This document shows, piece after piece, positions 46,592 to 55,240 of a DNA stretch of 64,000 bases. The stretch comes from Aliarcobacter vitoriensis. Its GTDB lineage: Bacteria > Campylobacterota > Campylobacteria > Campylobacterales > Arcobacteraceae. A program made the translations under genes and the position numbers. The stretch spans positions 122,637 to 186,636 of the forward strand of contig NZ_PDKB01000002.1 of NCBI RefSeq assembly GCF_003316695.1, written 5' to 3'. How positions within the stretch are numbered: position 1 is the stretch's first letter; each line of letters starts with the position of its first letter. The notes under the pieces are model-generated. The model ran no database searches, had not been told where the DNA came from, and saw only the letters and a list, made by a program, of their open reading frames with translations.

Positions 46592-47065
46592 ATGGAAAAT
46601 TTAAAAAGAGAAAAATCACTTACAATGACAATGCTTATGACTCCAGAGAAAGCAAATTTTTCAGGAAAGAATGTTCATGGTGGTGAGATTTTAAAGATGT
46701 TAGATCAAGTAGCTTATGCTTGTGCTGCTAGATATACAGGTCATTATGCTGTTACACTATCTGTTGATATGGTATTATTTAAAAATCCTATAAAAATAGG
46801 TTCACTTGTAACTTTTCATGCTTCTGTAAACTACACAGGAAGAACATCTATGGAAATAGGTATAAAAGTAATATCTGAAGATATAAAAGATAATTCAATA
46901 AAAAATACAAATGTATGTTATTTTACGATGGTTGCTGTTGATGAAAATGGTACACCAGTACCTGTTCCAAAACTTGAACTAATAACTGAAGATGATAAAA
47001 GAAGATATAACGACGCTTTACAAAGAAGAGAAATTAGAATGTCATCAAGACATGCAAAACAGTAA
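46592..47065 (+). CDS. Acyl-CoA thioesterase (hotdog fold, YciA/Acot type)
   Basis: The 157-aa protein is a single hotdog domain with the family blocks MTPEKANFSGKNVHGGEILKMLDQVAYACA (metal-free active-site helix with the catalytic Asp) and TLSVDMVLFKNPIKIGSLVTF. It hydrolyses acyl-CoA to free acid and CoA. The C-terminus is charged (RRYNDALQRREIRMSSRHA). The YciA-type length is typical. It stands alone and converges with the ABC-F gene; a strong hairpin separates them. Confidence 0.9.
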   Translation: MENLKREKSLTMTMLMTPEKANFSGKNVHGGEILKMLDQVAYACAARYTGHYAVTLSVDMVLFKNPIKIGSLVTFHASVNYTGRTSMEIGIKVISEDIKDNSIKNTNVCYFTMVAVDENGTPVPVPKLELITEDDKRRYNDALQRREIRMSSRHAKQ

Positions 47066-47074
47066 TTTATCAAT

Positions 47075-47109
47075 GAGAATATCGTTCTTTATAAAAAGAA
47101 CGATATCTC
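47075..47109. terminator. Hairpin between thioesterase and ABC-F genes
   Basis: An inverted repeat of about 15 bp (GAGA-A-TATCGTTCTTT against AAAGAACGATATCTC, one bulged A) with a short loop lies between convergent genes. It lacks a long T-run on either side, so its strength as an intrinsic terminator is uncertain. Confidence 0.6.
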
Positions 47110-47116
47110 TAAAATA

Positions 47117-48709
47117 TTAAGATACTTTTGACTCCATAAACTCTTCATAAGAACCTTTAAAATCAATTATTGTTCCATCTGGTTGAATTTCTATAATTCT
47201 ATTTGCATATGCATCAAGTAACTCTCTATCATGAGAAACACATATAACAGAACCTGCATACTCAAGTAATCCTTCTCCTAAAGCAATAATAGCCTCTAAA
47301 TCTAAGTGGTTTGTAGGTTCATCTAAAACTAAAAAATTTCCTTGTTCTAACATAATTTTAGATAACATCATTCTATGTTTTTCTCCACCTGAACAAGAAT
47401 TTACTTTTTTCTCTTGCTCTTGACCATTAAATAACATTCTTCCTAAGCAGTTTCTAATTTCAGCTATATCAGCATCTCTATCAAAACCTCTTAACCAATC
47501 ATAAAGTGTAAAATCACCATTTATAATATCTGTTGTATTTTGTGGAAAATATGAATTTTGTATAGTTGCTCCCCATAAAACTTCTCCACTATCAGCACTT
47601 ATATTACCCATTAAGATTTCACATAATGTAGTTTTTCCTATACCATTTGGTCCAATAAGTGCAATTTTATCGCCTTTTTCTAATGTAAATGAAACATCTT
47701 TTAATACAACTTTATCACCATAAGCTTTTGAGATATTTTTAACAGTTAAAAGTTCTTTTCCAACTTCTCTTTTTTGTCTAAAAATTATAGAAGGATCTCT
47801 TCTACTTGATACTTCAATAGCTTGAATATCAAGTTTATCAAGTTGTTTTTGTCTTGAAGTTGCTTGTTTTGCTTTTGAAGCATTTGCGCTAAATCTAGCA
47901 ATAAATTTTTCAAGCTCTTCTTTTTCTTTTTGTTTTTTATTTATGTCTGTTTGTTGTTGTTTTGCTATAAGCGTTGAAGCAATATACCAATCATCATAAG
48001 TTCCACTAAACTCTCTTATTTTTTTGAAATCAACATCTAAAATATTTGTACAAACAGCATTTAAGAAGTGTCTATCGTGAGATATTACAACCATTGTACC
48101 ATCGTGGTGTTGAAGCTGATTTTCAAGCCAACCAATAGTTTCAATATCCAAGTTATTTGTAGGCTCATCAAGGAATAAAACATCAGGTTTTGGATATAAA
48201 ACTTGTGCTAAAAGAATTTTAACCTTATCTCCTCCAGTTAAAGTATTCATCAAATTTTGATGAATTGATGAAGGAAATCCTAAATCTTCCAAAATCTTTG
48301 TAATTTTGATATCATACTCGTAAGTTGGGTCTTCTTCACAACAAATTATCTCTAATTCAGCAAGTCTATTATTTACTTCATCAGTAAATTCAGGACTCAT
48401 ATAAAGTTCTTCTTTCTCTTTTACTGCATCATAAAGTCTTTTATTTCCCATTAAAACTGTATCAAATAAAGTGAAGTTTTCAAAAGCAAATTGATTTTGT
48501 GATAAAACACCTACTTTTTTACCATTTTGAATTTGTACTTCACCTTCAGTTGCATCTTCTTGCCCTGAAAGAATTTTTAGGAAAGTTGTTTTTCCAGCAC
48601 CATTTGCTCCAATAAGACCATATCTTTTCCCAGTGTCTAATTTTAAATTTATATCTTGAAATAAAACTCTTGCACCAAAAGCTTTTTTAAGATTTACAGT
48701 TTGTACCAT
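47117..48709 (-). CDS. ABC-F family ATPase (YbiT-like)
   Basis: The 530-aa protein has two ABC domains and no membrane part: Walker A GANGAGKTTFLKIL and GPNGIGKTTLCEIL, signatures LTGGDKVKILLAQ and CSGGEKHRMMLSK, and Walker B LFLDEPTNNLD and LVLDEPTNHLD. The charged linker (about 245-300) is the P-site tRNA interaction motif region. ABC-F proteins bind the ribosomal E site and regulate or rescue translation; YbiT is the closest type by length. It is not an exporter despite common labels. Confidence 0.93.
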   Translation of the reverse strand: MVQTVNLKKAFGARVLFQDINLKLDTGKRYGLIGANGAGKTTFLKILSGQEDATEGEVQIQNGKKVGVLSQNQFAFENFTLFDTVLMGNKRLYDAVKEKEELYMSPEFTDEVNNRLAELEIICCEEDPTYEYDIKITKILEDLGFPSSIHQNLMNTLTGGDKVKILLAQVLYPKPDVLFLDEPTNNLDIETIGWLENQLQHHDGTMVVISHDRHFLNAVCTNILDVDFKKIREFSGTYDDWYIASTLIAKQQQTDINKKQKEKEELEKFIARFSANASKAKQATSRQKQLDKLDIQAIEVSSRRDPSIIFRQKREVGKELLTVKNISKAYGDKVVLKDVSFTLEKGDKIALIGPNGIGKTTLCEILMGNISADSGEVLWGATIQNSYFPQNTTDIINGDFTLYDWLRGFDRDADIAEIRNCLGRMLFNGQEQEKKVNSCSGGEKHRMMLSKIMLEQGNFLVLDEPTNHLDLEAIIALGEGLLEYAGSVICVSHDRELLDAYANRIIEIQPDGTIIDFKGSYEEFMESKVS

Positions 48710-48798
48710 ATTATAAATTTCTCCATTTTTTAAATTATTTATTTTGTAAAATTTGCTCGATTATAGCAAAAAATTAAGTTTTATGGCTTAAAAAGAGC

Positions 48799-50292
48799 CT
48801 ACAACTCTTTTTCAAAAGCCAGTTTCATAATATCATCTTCACTTATAATATCACTATTGTCTTCATTTGGTGGATTCTTTATCCATAAAACTTTAGTTTT
48901 CAATTGGTCAAGTTGATATTTTGTAAGGTTTTTAATTAATTGATCAGTTATCATCTCTTTTGTTAAAGTATTTGCATTTAACATTTTTTTGATAACTTTC
49001 TCTAAGTTTTTCTTAGTACTTTCAAAGGCTTTCTCTTCATCTGTTAAAGAAATATACTCTTCATCAAGATATTTCATAACTGCATCACCAGGATATTTAT
49101 ATGTTGTAATACCCTTATAATTATATTTTTGACACTTCAATCTTGGAACATAAACACCAGTAAACAAATATCCTAAAACTGTATTTATCCCTTCTAAAGT
49201 TCTTAACGGATTATGAGAACATATATAATCATCTTTAACTATTGTTGGAGAATTCTGCAATGAAGTTATATTGTTGTGTAAAATTACAAAGCTTCCTTTT
49301 ACTTCTTTAGGACCACCTCTTAGTGAATTTAATTCATTCTTGTAAGCAAAAAAACTTCCACCAACTTTTGTAGGGCTTCCTTCAAGGGATACAAGTTCAT
49401 TTTCGCTTATATCAAAATCTCCATCTACATAGTTAAAATTAATTGGCAATTTTGACAAGTTTGGTAATCTGTTTGATAATTTTACATCTCCATGAACATC
49501 AACAGAGTTATCTGGTAAAATTGTAGTTGATTTTATATCAAATTTATCAAGCCAAGCTTGTATATCTTCAGTATTTGTTAAAGCAACAATAGGTCTATAT
49601 ATATGAGAAACTGCTTCACTTCCCTTATATCGATAATATTGTCCTTCATCATCAAATTTTGAACTGATATTTAACTTTACATCAGTTACTAAATCTCCAC
49701 CTATTTCATCTGCAACACCATCTAAATCACTTAGTCTATTTGAATTACAAATATAGTCTTGTTTAACAGTAATTGGACCACCAACTAATCCTTCAACAAT
49801 ATTATTAGAACAATCAAAATATGTATCAATAGTCTTTGGTCCACCTTCTAAGCTTGTTAAACGATTATTATTACATTTAAAATGCCCTTTTACTGTTCTA
49901 GGACTTGCTTTTATAGATGATAATTCATTGTAAGAGCAGTCATAAAATCCTTTTACTTCCTTTGGACCATAAGATAGATTTTTTAAATTATTATGAGAAC
50001 AATCAAAATCACCTACTTCAACAGGACAATCAAATAATGAAGTCAATTTATTGTATGAGCAATTAAAATCTTTCATAACAATTTTTGGACATCCCTCTAA
50101 ACTTGGTAAATCATTATTGCTTATGTCAAAATATCCATCAATTCTATCAAACTTAACTGGAAGTTTTTCACCTTTTAACTTTTCATTTAAATTAACATTT
50201 CCTTGAACAGAAACATAAAAATCTTCTGATATATGATAATTGTTTATTCCATAATCTCTTAGCCAATTTTCAATATCACTAATACTAAACAT
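48799..50292 (-). CDS. Repeat protein: two tandem modules of ~21-residue leucine-rich-like repeats
   Basis: The 497-aa protein is unrecognised as to function. Each of two modules begins with a homologous lead (IENWLRDYGINNYHI...VSVQGNVNLNEKL and IQAWLDKFDIKSTTI...VDVHGDVKLSNRL). Short repeats of the pattern F-x-C-S-x-N-x-L-x-S-L-E-G-x-P-K-x-V follow, about seven in the first module and four in the second. The remaining C-terminus (about 400-497) is helical and charged. The pattern is that of solenoid repeats common in phage and bacterial proteins of unknown role, probably a binding surface. There is no signal peptide, so it is cytoplasmic. The Cys in many repeats is notable. Confidence 0.8.
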   Translation of the reverse strand: MFSISDIENWLRDYGINNYHISEDFYVSVQGNVNLNEKLKGEKLPVKFDRIDGYFDISNNDLPSLEGCPKIVMKDFNCSYNKLTSLFDCPVEVGDFDCSHNNLKNLSYGPKEVKGFYDCSYNELSSIKASPRTVKGHFKCNNNRLTSLEGGPKTIDTYFDCSNNIVEGLVGGPITVKQDYICNSNRLSDLDGVADEIGGDLVTDVKLNISSKFDDEGQYYRYKGSEAVSHIYRPIVALTNTEDIQAWLDKFDIKSTTILPDNSVDVHGDVKLSNRLPNLSKLPINFNYVDGDFDISENELVSLEGSPTKVGGSFFAYKNELNSLRGGPKEVKGSFVILHNNITSLQNSPTIVKDDYICSHNPLRTLEGINTVLGYLFTGVYVPRLKCQKYNYKGITTYKYPGDAVMKYLDEEYISLTDEEKAFESTKKNLEKVIKKMLNANTLTKEMITDQLIKNLTKYQLDQLKTKVLWIKNPPNEDNSDIISEDDIMKLAFEKEL

Positions 50293-50403
50293 TTTTTACC
50301 TTTTATACTGTGAAATGTTGGCTATTCTACTATATTTTTACTTAGTTTATTAATTGTATTGTTTGAAGAAAAAGAAGAAAATAAAATTTTCTTCTTTTAT
50401 AAA

Positions 50404-51039
50404 TTATTTTATAAATTCTACTACTTCTTCAAGAGATAATCTCATTTGAGTTGATTGTGGATTTATTCTATATCCAAAAGGTAAAACAACACTTACTTGA
50501 TACTCTTTTGTATCCAAAGCTAAAACTTTTTCTACTTCAGTTTTATCAAATCCTTCAATAGGACAAGAATCTATACCTTTTGTTGCTGCTGCTGTCATCA
50601 TATTAGCCATTGCAATATAAGTTTGTCTTGCCCCCCAAGAATATAAAGTTTTATCACTATCTAAAACACCAGTAGCTTTTAAATGATTTCCATAAAGTTC
50701 AACATAAGCATCTATTTTATCTTGAGGTAGTTCTCTTCTTGAAAATCTTTTTGCAGGAACTTTACTCTCTGGTTTTAAATTATCAACTGCAACTAAAACT
50801 ATCACTAAATGTGAGCAAGAAGTTATCTGTACTTGATTCCAACAATGTGGACGTAGTTTAGATTTTAACTCTTCATTTGTAATAACTAAAAACTTCCATC
50901 CTTCTTGACCAAAAGATGATGGTGATTTTCGCCCTACTTCTAAGATATATCTTATGTCTTCATCACTTACTTTTTTTGTTTCATCAAATGCTTTGCAAGC
51001 ATGTCTAAAATCCATAGCTTCCATAAAAGTTTTTTCCAT
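50404..51039 (-). CDS. NAD(P)H nitroreductase (NfsB-like flavoprotein)
   Basis: The 211-aa FMN enzyme has the nitroreductase start MDFRHACKAFDETKKVS, the FMN-contact ESPSSFGQEGWKFLV-type segment (here KSPSSFGQEGWKFLV) and SCPIEGFDKTEVEKVL. It reduces nitro compounds or quinones by two electrons. It lies 17 nt downstream of the MdaB-like gene, both divergent from the HxlR regulator, so the pair is probably one electrophile-response operon. Confidence 0.9.
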   Translation of the reverse strand: MEKTFMEAMDFRHACKAFDETKKVSDEDIRYILEVGRKSPSSFGQEGWKFLVITNEELKSKLRPHCWNQVQITSCSHLVIVLVAVDNLKPESKVPAKRFSRRELPQDKIDAYVELYGNHLKATGVLDSDKTLYSWGARQTYIAMANMMTAAATKGIDSCPIEGFDKTEVEKVLALDTKEYQVSVVLPFGYRINPQSTQMRLSLEEVVEFIK

Positions 51040-51056
51040 ATTATTCTCCTTATTTT

Positions 51057-51638
51057 TTATAAAAAGTTCTCTTTTAGAGTATTTTCAAATTGTACTAACT
51101 CTTTGTTTAAATCTAAATCACCTTTAAAAATATCATGCATAGAATAAGTTTTAAGTGCTTCTAAACCACAAAATTGGAAAGTTTTATGAGTTGCAATATT
51201 TGCTTCATCTAAAGATAATCCATCAAAAAAACCTTCTTTATTATTAAACTCACTTTTAGGGCAGTTATAAGTTAAACTCAACATATATTTTTTACCTTTT
51301 AATAATCCACCACTTCCATAAGTTTTTAAACTATCTTCCCTACTTCTTCCATCATTTGAATAGTGTTTTCCTTGAGTAAAAGTTTCATCAAAATATTTTT
51401 TCGCTATCCAAGGAATTCCCATCCAATAAACTGGATATTGAAATAAAATAGCATCTGCCCATTCAAATTTTTCAACCTCCTCTGAAATATCATAACCTTT
51501 ATCTATATTTGTAAACTTTACTTCAAAACCATTTTTTAAAAAAAATTCTATCGCTTTATCTATAATTTTTTGTGTTAATTCTCCACGAGCAACTACATCA
51601 TAATACTGGTGTCCATTCAAGATTAAAACTTTTTTCAT
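51057..51638 (-). CDS. MdaB-like NAD(P)H quinone reductase
   Basis: The 193-aa flavodoxin-fold protein has KVLILNGHQYYDVVARGELTQ (phosphate-binding loop) and the strongly conserved ILFQYPVYWMGIPWIAKKYFDETFTQG segment of MdaB/KefF-type quinone reductases. It reduces quinones by two electrons and protects against oxidative stress, a role known for Helicobacter MdaB. It is the first gene after the intergenic region shared with the HxlR regulator and is followed by the nitroreductase. Confidence 0.9.
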   Translation of the reverse strand: MKKVLILNGHQYYDVVARGELTQKIIDKAIEFFLKNGFEVKFTNIDKGYDISEEVEKFEWADAILFQYPVYWMGIPWIAKKYFDETFTQGKHYSNDGRSREDSLKTYGSGGLLKGKKYMLSLTYNCPKSEFNNKEGFFDGLSLDEANIATHKTFQFCGLEALKTYSMHDIFKGDLDLNKELVQFENTLKENFL

Positions 51639-51693
51639 CTTTTATCCTTTTAAATTGTTCAAGAATTATATATATGATAAACTTAATATTCTC

Positions 51694-51715
51694 TTACTTT
51701 ACTTTATGTAAGTAA
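51694..51715. promoter_or_regulatory. Possible HxlR operator
   Basis: An inverted repeat TTACTT-N10-AAGTAA lies between the divergent mdaB-like and HxlR genes. Its TACT...AGTA core resembles operators of YodB/HxlR-type repressors. Inferred from symmetry and position only. Confidence 0.35.
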
Positions 51716-51772
51716 TAGATATCTTATTCTCATTTTGATATAATTACTTTTTTAGATTTAAGGAATTTATTT

Positions 51773-52144
51773 ATGTATTTTATAAATGATAAAGAATATA
51801 AATGTAGTGTTGCTGTAACTTTAGATATTTTCAATGATAGATGGAAATTAGCTATTATTTGGCATTTACTTGATGGTGAAAAAAGATTTAAAGAATTACA
51901 CGAAATTATCAGTGAAATAACTCAAAAAACATTAACTATAAAATTAAAAGAGTTAGAAGAAAAAATTATTATAAATAGGGAGTGTTTTGCTCAAGTGCCA
52001 CCAAAAGTTGTATATAGTCTAACTTCTACTGGAGAAAAATTGCGTCCTGTTTTAGAAAATATGCATAAATGGGGAATAGACTATGTACAAGAGTTCGGAA
52101 AAATAACTTCAGACAATGCCTGTCAAAATAACTTATGCGAGTAA
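51773..52144 (+). CDS. HxlR/YodB-family transcriptional regulator
   Basis: The 123-aa winged-helix protein has the HxlR pattern: Cys11 in EYKCSVAVTLDIFNDRWKLAIIWHL, then RFKELHEIISEITQKTLTIKLKELEE (recognition helix) and VVYSLTSTGEKLRPVLE (wing). The N-terminal Cys is the redox or electrophile sensor of YodB/HypR relatives. It is divergent from the reductase pair and likely represses it until quinones or diamide-like stress oxidises the Cys. The AEC transporter follows three bases after its stop codon. Confidence 0.88.
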   Translation: MYFINDKEYKCSVAVTLDIFNDRWKLAIIWHLLDGEKRFKELHEIISEITQKTLTIKLKELEEKIIINRECFAQVPPKVVYSLTSTGEKLRPVLENMHKWGIDYVQEFGKITSDNACQNNLCE

Positions 52145-52147
52145 AAA

Positions 52148-53050
52148 ATGGAAAATATTATTTTAATTTTATTAGCTCTTTTTTTAGGTTATATGTTAAA
52201 TCGTTTAGGGATTATGCAAAGAGATGGTTCAGTTGCTTTAAATCAATTTGTACTTTATGTATCATATCCAGCAATCATATTTTTACAAATTCCGAAAATA
52301 AACTTCTCACTTGATTTGATGATACCAGCCATTGTTGCATGGATTGTTATGACATTGAGTGCTTTTTTAGTTATCATATTATCTAAAGTTTTTAATTTCA
52401 CAAAAGAAGTAACAGGTGCTTTGATGCTTGTTGCAGTTTTAACAAATAGTTCATTCTTAGGTATTCCTCTTCTTGATACATACTTACCAAATGAAAATTT
52501 TATGCCTTATTTACTTGTATATGATCAACTAGGAACTTTCTTAGCTTTTGCAATATATGGAACTTTTATAGTATCTATTTATACAAGTAAAACAAAAGTT
52601 ACATTTAAATTGATGATTGTAAAAGTTTTAATCTTTCCACCATTTTTATGTTTAATAATAGCTTTATTTTTAGTTGGAGTTGAATTCCATCCAACTATTA
52701 CCAAAGTTTTACAAGCTTTTGCTCTTACAACTGTTCCTGTAGCACTGGTTGCTGCTGGTCTTCAACTACAATTAAAACTTCCAAAAGAAGATATAAAACC
52801 ATTTGGTATTGGATTAGGCGTAAAACTTATTTTTGCTCCAATAGTTGCCATTATTGTATGTAAAATATTTGGTTGGAACAATCTAGCAGGAACAGTATCA
52901 ATACTTGAAGCAGCTATGGCTCCTATGATAAATGCAGGTGCAATAGCTGCTATGGCTGGTCTTGCACCAAGACTTAGTTCAGCTATTGTGGGGTATGGAA
53001 TCATAATATCTTTTGCTACAACTTATATATTCAGTATTCTTATAATGTAA
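52148..53050 (+). CDS. AEC-family (auxin efflux carrier-like) transporter
   Basis: The 300-aa protein has ten membrane helices. It carries the AEC features LALFLGYMLNRLGI, VLTNSSFLGIPLLDTY, FALTTVPVALVAAGLQL and the ending EAAMAPMINAGAIAAMAGL. Relatives transport small organic acids such as malate or malonate. It is separated from the HxlR gene by three bases, so it belongs to that regulator's transcript and may respond to the same stress. Its stop codon lies in the stem of a terminator. Confidence 0.87.
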   Translation: MENIILILLALFLGYMLNRLGIMQRDGSVALNQFVLYVSYPAIIFLQIPKINFSLDLMIPAIVAWIVMTLSAFLVIILSKVFNFTKEVTGALMLVAVLTNSSFLGIPLLDTYLPNENFMPYLLVYDQLGTFLAFAIYGTFIVSIYTSKTKVTFKLMIVKVLIFPPFLCLIIALFLVGVEFHPTITKVLQAFALTTVPVALVAAGLQLQLKLPKEDIKPFGIGLGVKLIFAPIVAIIVCKIFGWNNLAGTVSILEAAMAPMINAGAIAAMAGLAPRLSSAIVGYGIIISFATTYIFSILIM

Positions 53051-53074
53051 AGTTAAAATAACTTTACATTTTTT
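53045..53074 (+). terminator. Intrinsic terminator after the AEC transporter
   Basis: Perfect 11-bp inverted repeat ATGTAAAGTTA / TAACTTTACAT with a 3-nt loop, continuing into a run of T residues on the plus strand. The transporter stop codon lies within the first arm. Confidence 0.8.
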
Positions 53075-53118
53075 AATATTAAATAGATACAATACGAAAA
53101 AATTTTAAAGGAAAATTT

Positions 53119-53847
53119 ATGTTCAAAATTTTAGTAGCTTGTTTACTACTATCAAGCTTTATGTTTGCAAATTTAAAAGAGATTTCAAAATCTGAAATAT
53201 CAAAAATAGAACAACTAGAACTTTTAAAAAGAAATGATATAAAAGTTCTAAAAGGCTTTGAAATTGGAGATTTATACATATTAAGTATCCAAGTAAAAGG
53301 TCAAAAAGATGAGATATTTTTAACAAAAGACAAAAATTATATAATTTCTGGTGCTGTTATCAATGCAAAAACAGGTTCTCAACTTGCTATTCCTGTTGAT
53401 TTATCTATAACAAAAGATAAAGAAGCTTTTACTTATGGTAATGGAAAAGATGAGTTTATTCTATTTACTGATCCAGAGTGTGTTTATTGTAAAAAATTTG
53501 AATCTTATTTACCACAAATAAAAGATAAAGTTAAAATAAAAGTATTTTTATATCCTTTAGATTTTCATGAAAATGCAAAAGATTTATCTTTATACATTTT
53601 GAGTAAAAAAACAACTCAGGAAAAAACAGATGCTATGTTTGAGTTTAATATTGGAGATGATTTAAGTAAAGTTAAAAATGCAAAATATTCAAAATCTGAA
53701 CTTAATAAACTAGAAAATAAACTACAAGAACATATAAATTTAGGGCAAACTCTAAATGTGCAAGGAACTCCAGCATTATTTGATAAAAATGGAAATAGTG
53801 TTATTTGGGTTGAATTACTAAATAGATATGGAATTGAAGTAAACTAA
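53119..53847 (+). CDS. DsbC/DsbG-like periplasmic thiol:disulfide protein
   Basis: The 242-aa protein has a signal peptide (about 1-17) and an N-terminal cystatin-like dimerisation part (about 18-95). A thioredoxin fold with FTDPECVYCKKFE (CVYC active site) and the cis-Pro loop VQGTPALFDKNG follows. It isomerises or reduces disulfides in exported proteins. It stands alone after the AEC gene terminator. No DsbD is visible nearby, so its electron donor lies elsewhere. Confidence 0.9.
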   Translation: MFKILVACLLLSSFMFANLKEISKSEISKIEQLELLKRNDIKVLKGFEIGDLYILSIQVKGQKDEIFLTKDKNYIISGAVINAKTGSQLAIPVDLSITKDKEAFTYGNGKDEFILFTDPECVYCKKFESYLPQIKDKVKIKVFLYPLDFHENAKDLSLYILSKKTTQEKTDAMFEFNIGDDLSKVKNAKYSKSELNKLENKLQEHINLGQTLNVQGTPALFDKNGNSVIWVELLNRYGIEVN

Positions 53848-53883
53848 AAGGTAAATTTTTAATTACTTTTTTATCTCTTTGTG

Positions 53884-53950
53884 TTAGAATTTCGATCTAA
53901 GATATCAGGTTGATATTCTACACGTTAGTTTTTATAAACTCAATGTGTAG
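53884..53950 (+). promoter_or_regulatory. Structured 5' leader of the di-iron cassette
   Basis: The 134-nt gap before the cassette holds three consecutive hairpins: TTAGA/TCTAA (53884-53900), ATATC/GATAT with loop AGGTT (53902-53916) and a 14-bp stem (53918-53931 with 53936-53950, one bulge). The third is the strongest and starts CTACAC. There is no T-run after it, so it is not a simple terminator. I cannot match it to a known riboswitch class; it may be a translational or ligand-sensing leader. Confidence 0.45.
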
Positions 53951-53981
53951 TCAAAATTAAAATATAATTTTGGAGATTCAT

Positions 53982-55232
53982 TTGGACAATTTAAATCACT
54001 GTATATCTATATTTACAGGTGATATTCCACCATCAAAATCTCTATTTTTAAAACTAGAAAATACTTTCTTACTAGCAAATACTTATGAAATAATAGAAAT
54101 TATTTCACAAAAAGTAAATATTGAAACTGAACTTCGTGGATGGGCAAAATTAAGAGGACATTTATATTTAGGTAGAGAAAGTCTAAAAAATCAATACTCT
54201 TATAAAATTCAAAAGATATCTAAAAATAGTTTTTCACAAAAGGCATCTTGGGGTAAAAAGATGCAAGGGATAGAAACTTCTAATCCAAAACTAAAAGATT
54301 TGAATCTAAGCGAAGAAATTCTTACAAAAGCACCTCAAAGTAATGGTCTTTTAACAAGAGGAATAATAACTCAAGAAAATAGTCCCATTTATGATTTTGA
54401 GTTATCTTTTAAAGAACAAGTTTGGTCGAATCCAATATCAGTTTTATATGAAGAAGGAAAAAATCTTCAATGGAATGCAACAACAGATATAGCTTGGAAT
54501 GAAATTCCAGATTTAAATCCAGTTTTAGAAAAAGCAATTTGTCAAATAATGACTTATTTAGTTGAAAATGAGTTTTCAGCTTTATATATTCCTGGAAAAT
54601 TTATAAGTAAAATAAATCCTTATTATATGGAAGTTCCACTATTTTTATCATCTTTAATGAACGATGAAGCAAGACATATAGAAGTATTTACAAAAAGAGC
54701 TAATGCAAATGGTGGAGGATTTCAATACTCTAGTGAAGTTACTCAACGTTCACTTTTTTCATTATTTAAAGAAGATGATTATATAAAAAGTTCTTTTTTA
54801 CTTCATGTTATGGGAGAAGGAACTTTTGTTGATTTATTAAGCTTCTTAGAAAAATATATGCCCGATGAAGCTACAAAAAAGATTATAAGACTAGCAAAAA
54901 GAGATGAAATGCGACATGTTGCTTATGGAATAGAACACGTAAAATCAGCAATCGAACAAAATCCAAATAGAATAAATGCTTTAAAAAATACTGCATATAG
55001 AAGAAAAGAATTTATGGATGAAATAAATAGTGAATCATCTTTATTAATTGAATCTTTAGCTATTTTAGCAGGAGGTAGCAATGAGCCAGATGATTATAAA
55101 AAAGGATTTGATTTAGTTGAAGAATTAAAACAAAAAATGAATGAAAATAGAGTAAAAAGATTAGTAAATATAGGTATGGATGAAGATTTAGCAAATGATA
55201 TTTCTAAAGTTCATACACCAAATTTTATGTAG
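53982..55232 (+). CDS. Ferritin-like di-iron carboxylate protein (putative oxygenase)
   Basis: The 416-aa protein has the metal-ligand pattern of di-iron oxygenases: Glu in LVENEFSALYIP (Glu195/197), Glu229 and His232 in NDEARHIEVF, Glu279 in GEGTFVDLL, and Glu309 and His312 in RDEMRHVAYG. This is E-ExxH...E-ExxH over a four-helix bundle, with an extra N-terminal part of about 100-150 residues of unknown kind. It is soluble. It probably activates O2 for oxidation of a small substrate. I use the TTG at 53982, six bases after GGAG, not the TTG at 53970. The next gene follows after eight bases. No specific family name is offered. Confidence 0.75.
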   Translation: MDNLNHCISIFTGDIPPSKSLFLKLENTFLLANTYEIIEIISQKVNIETELRGWAKLRGHLYLGRESLKNQYSYKIQKISKNSFSQKASWGKKMQGIETSNPKLKDLNLSEEILTKAPQSNGLLTRGIITQENSPIYDFELSFKEQVWSNPISVLYEEGKNLQWNATTDIAWNEIPDLNPVLEKAICQIMTYLVENEFSALYIPGKFISKINPYYMEVPLFLSSLMNDEARHIEVFTKRANANGGGFQYSSEVTQRSLFSLFKEDDYIKSSFLLHVMGEGTFVDLLSFLEKYMPDEATKKIIRLAKRDEMRHVAYGIEHVKSAIEQNPNRINALKNTAYRRKEFMDEINSESSLLIESLAILAGGSNEPDDYKKGFDLVEELKQKMNENRVKRLVNIGMDEDLANDISKVHTPNFM

Positions 55233-55240
55233 GAGAAAGA

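Noticed and set aside
47075..47109. Small RNA gene
   Set aside because: A single hairpin between convergent genes with no promoter signal; a terminator is simpler.
53848..53981. TPP, SAM, preQ1 or guanidine riboswitch
   Set aside because: None of the conserved cores I know is present; only generic hairpins are seen.
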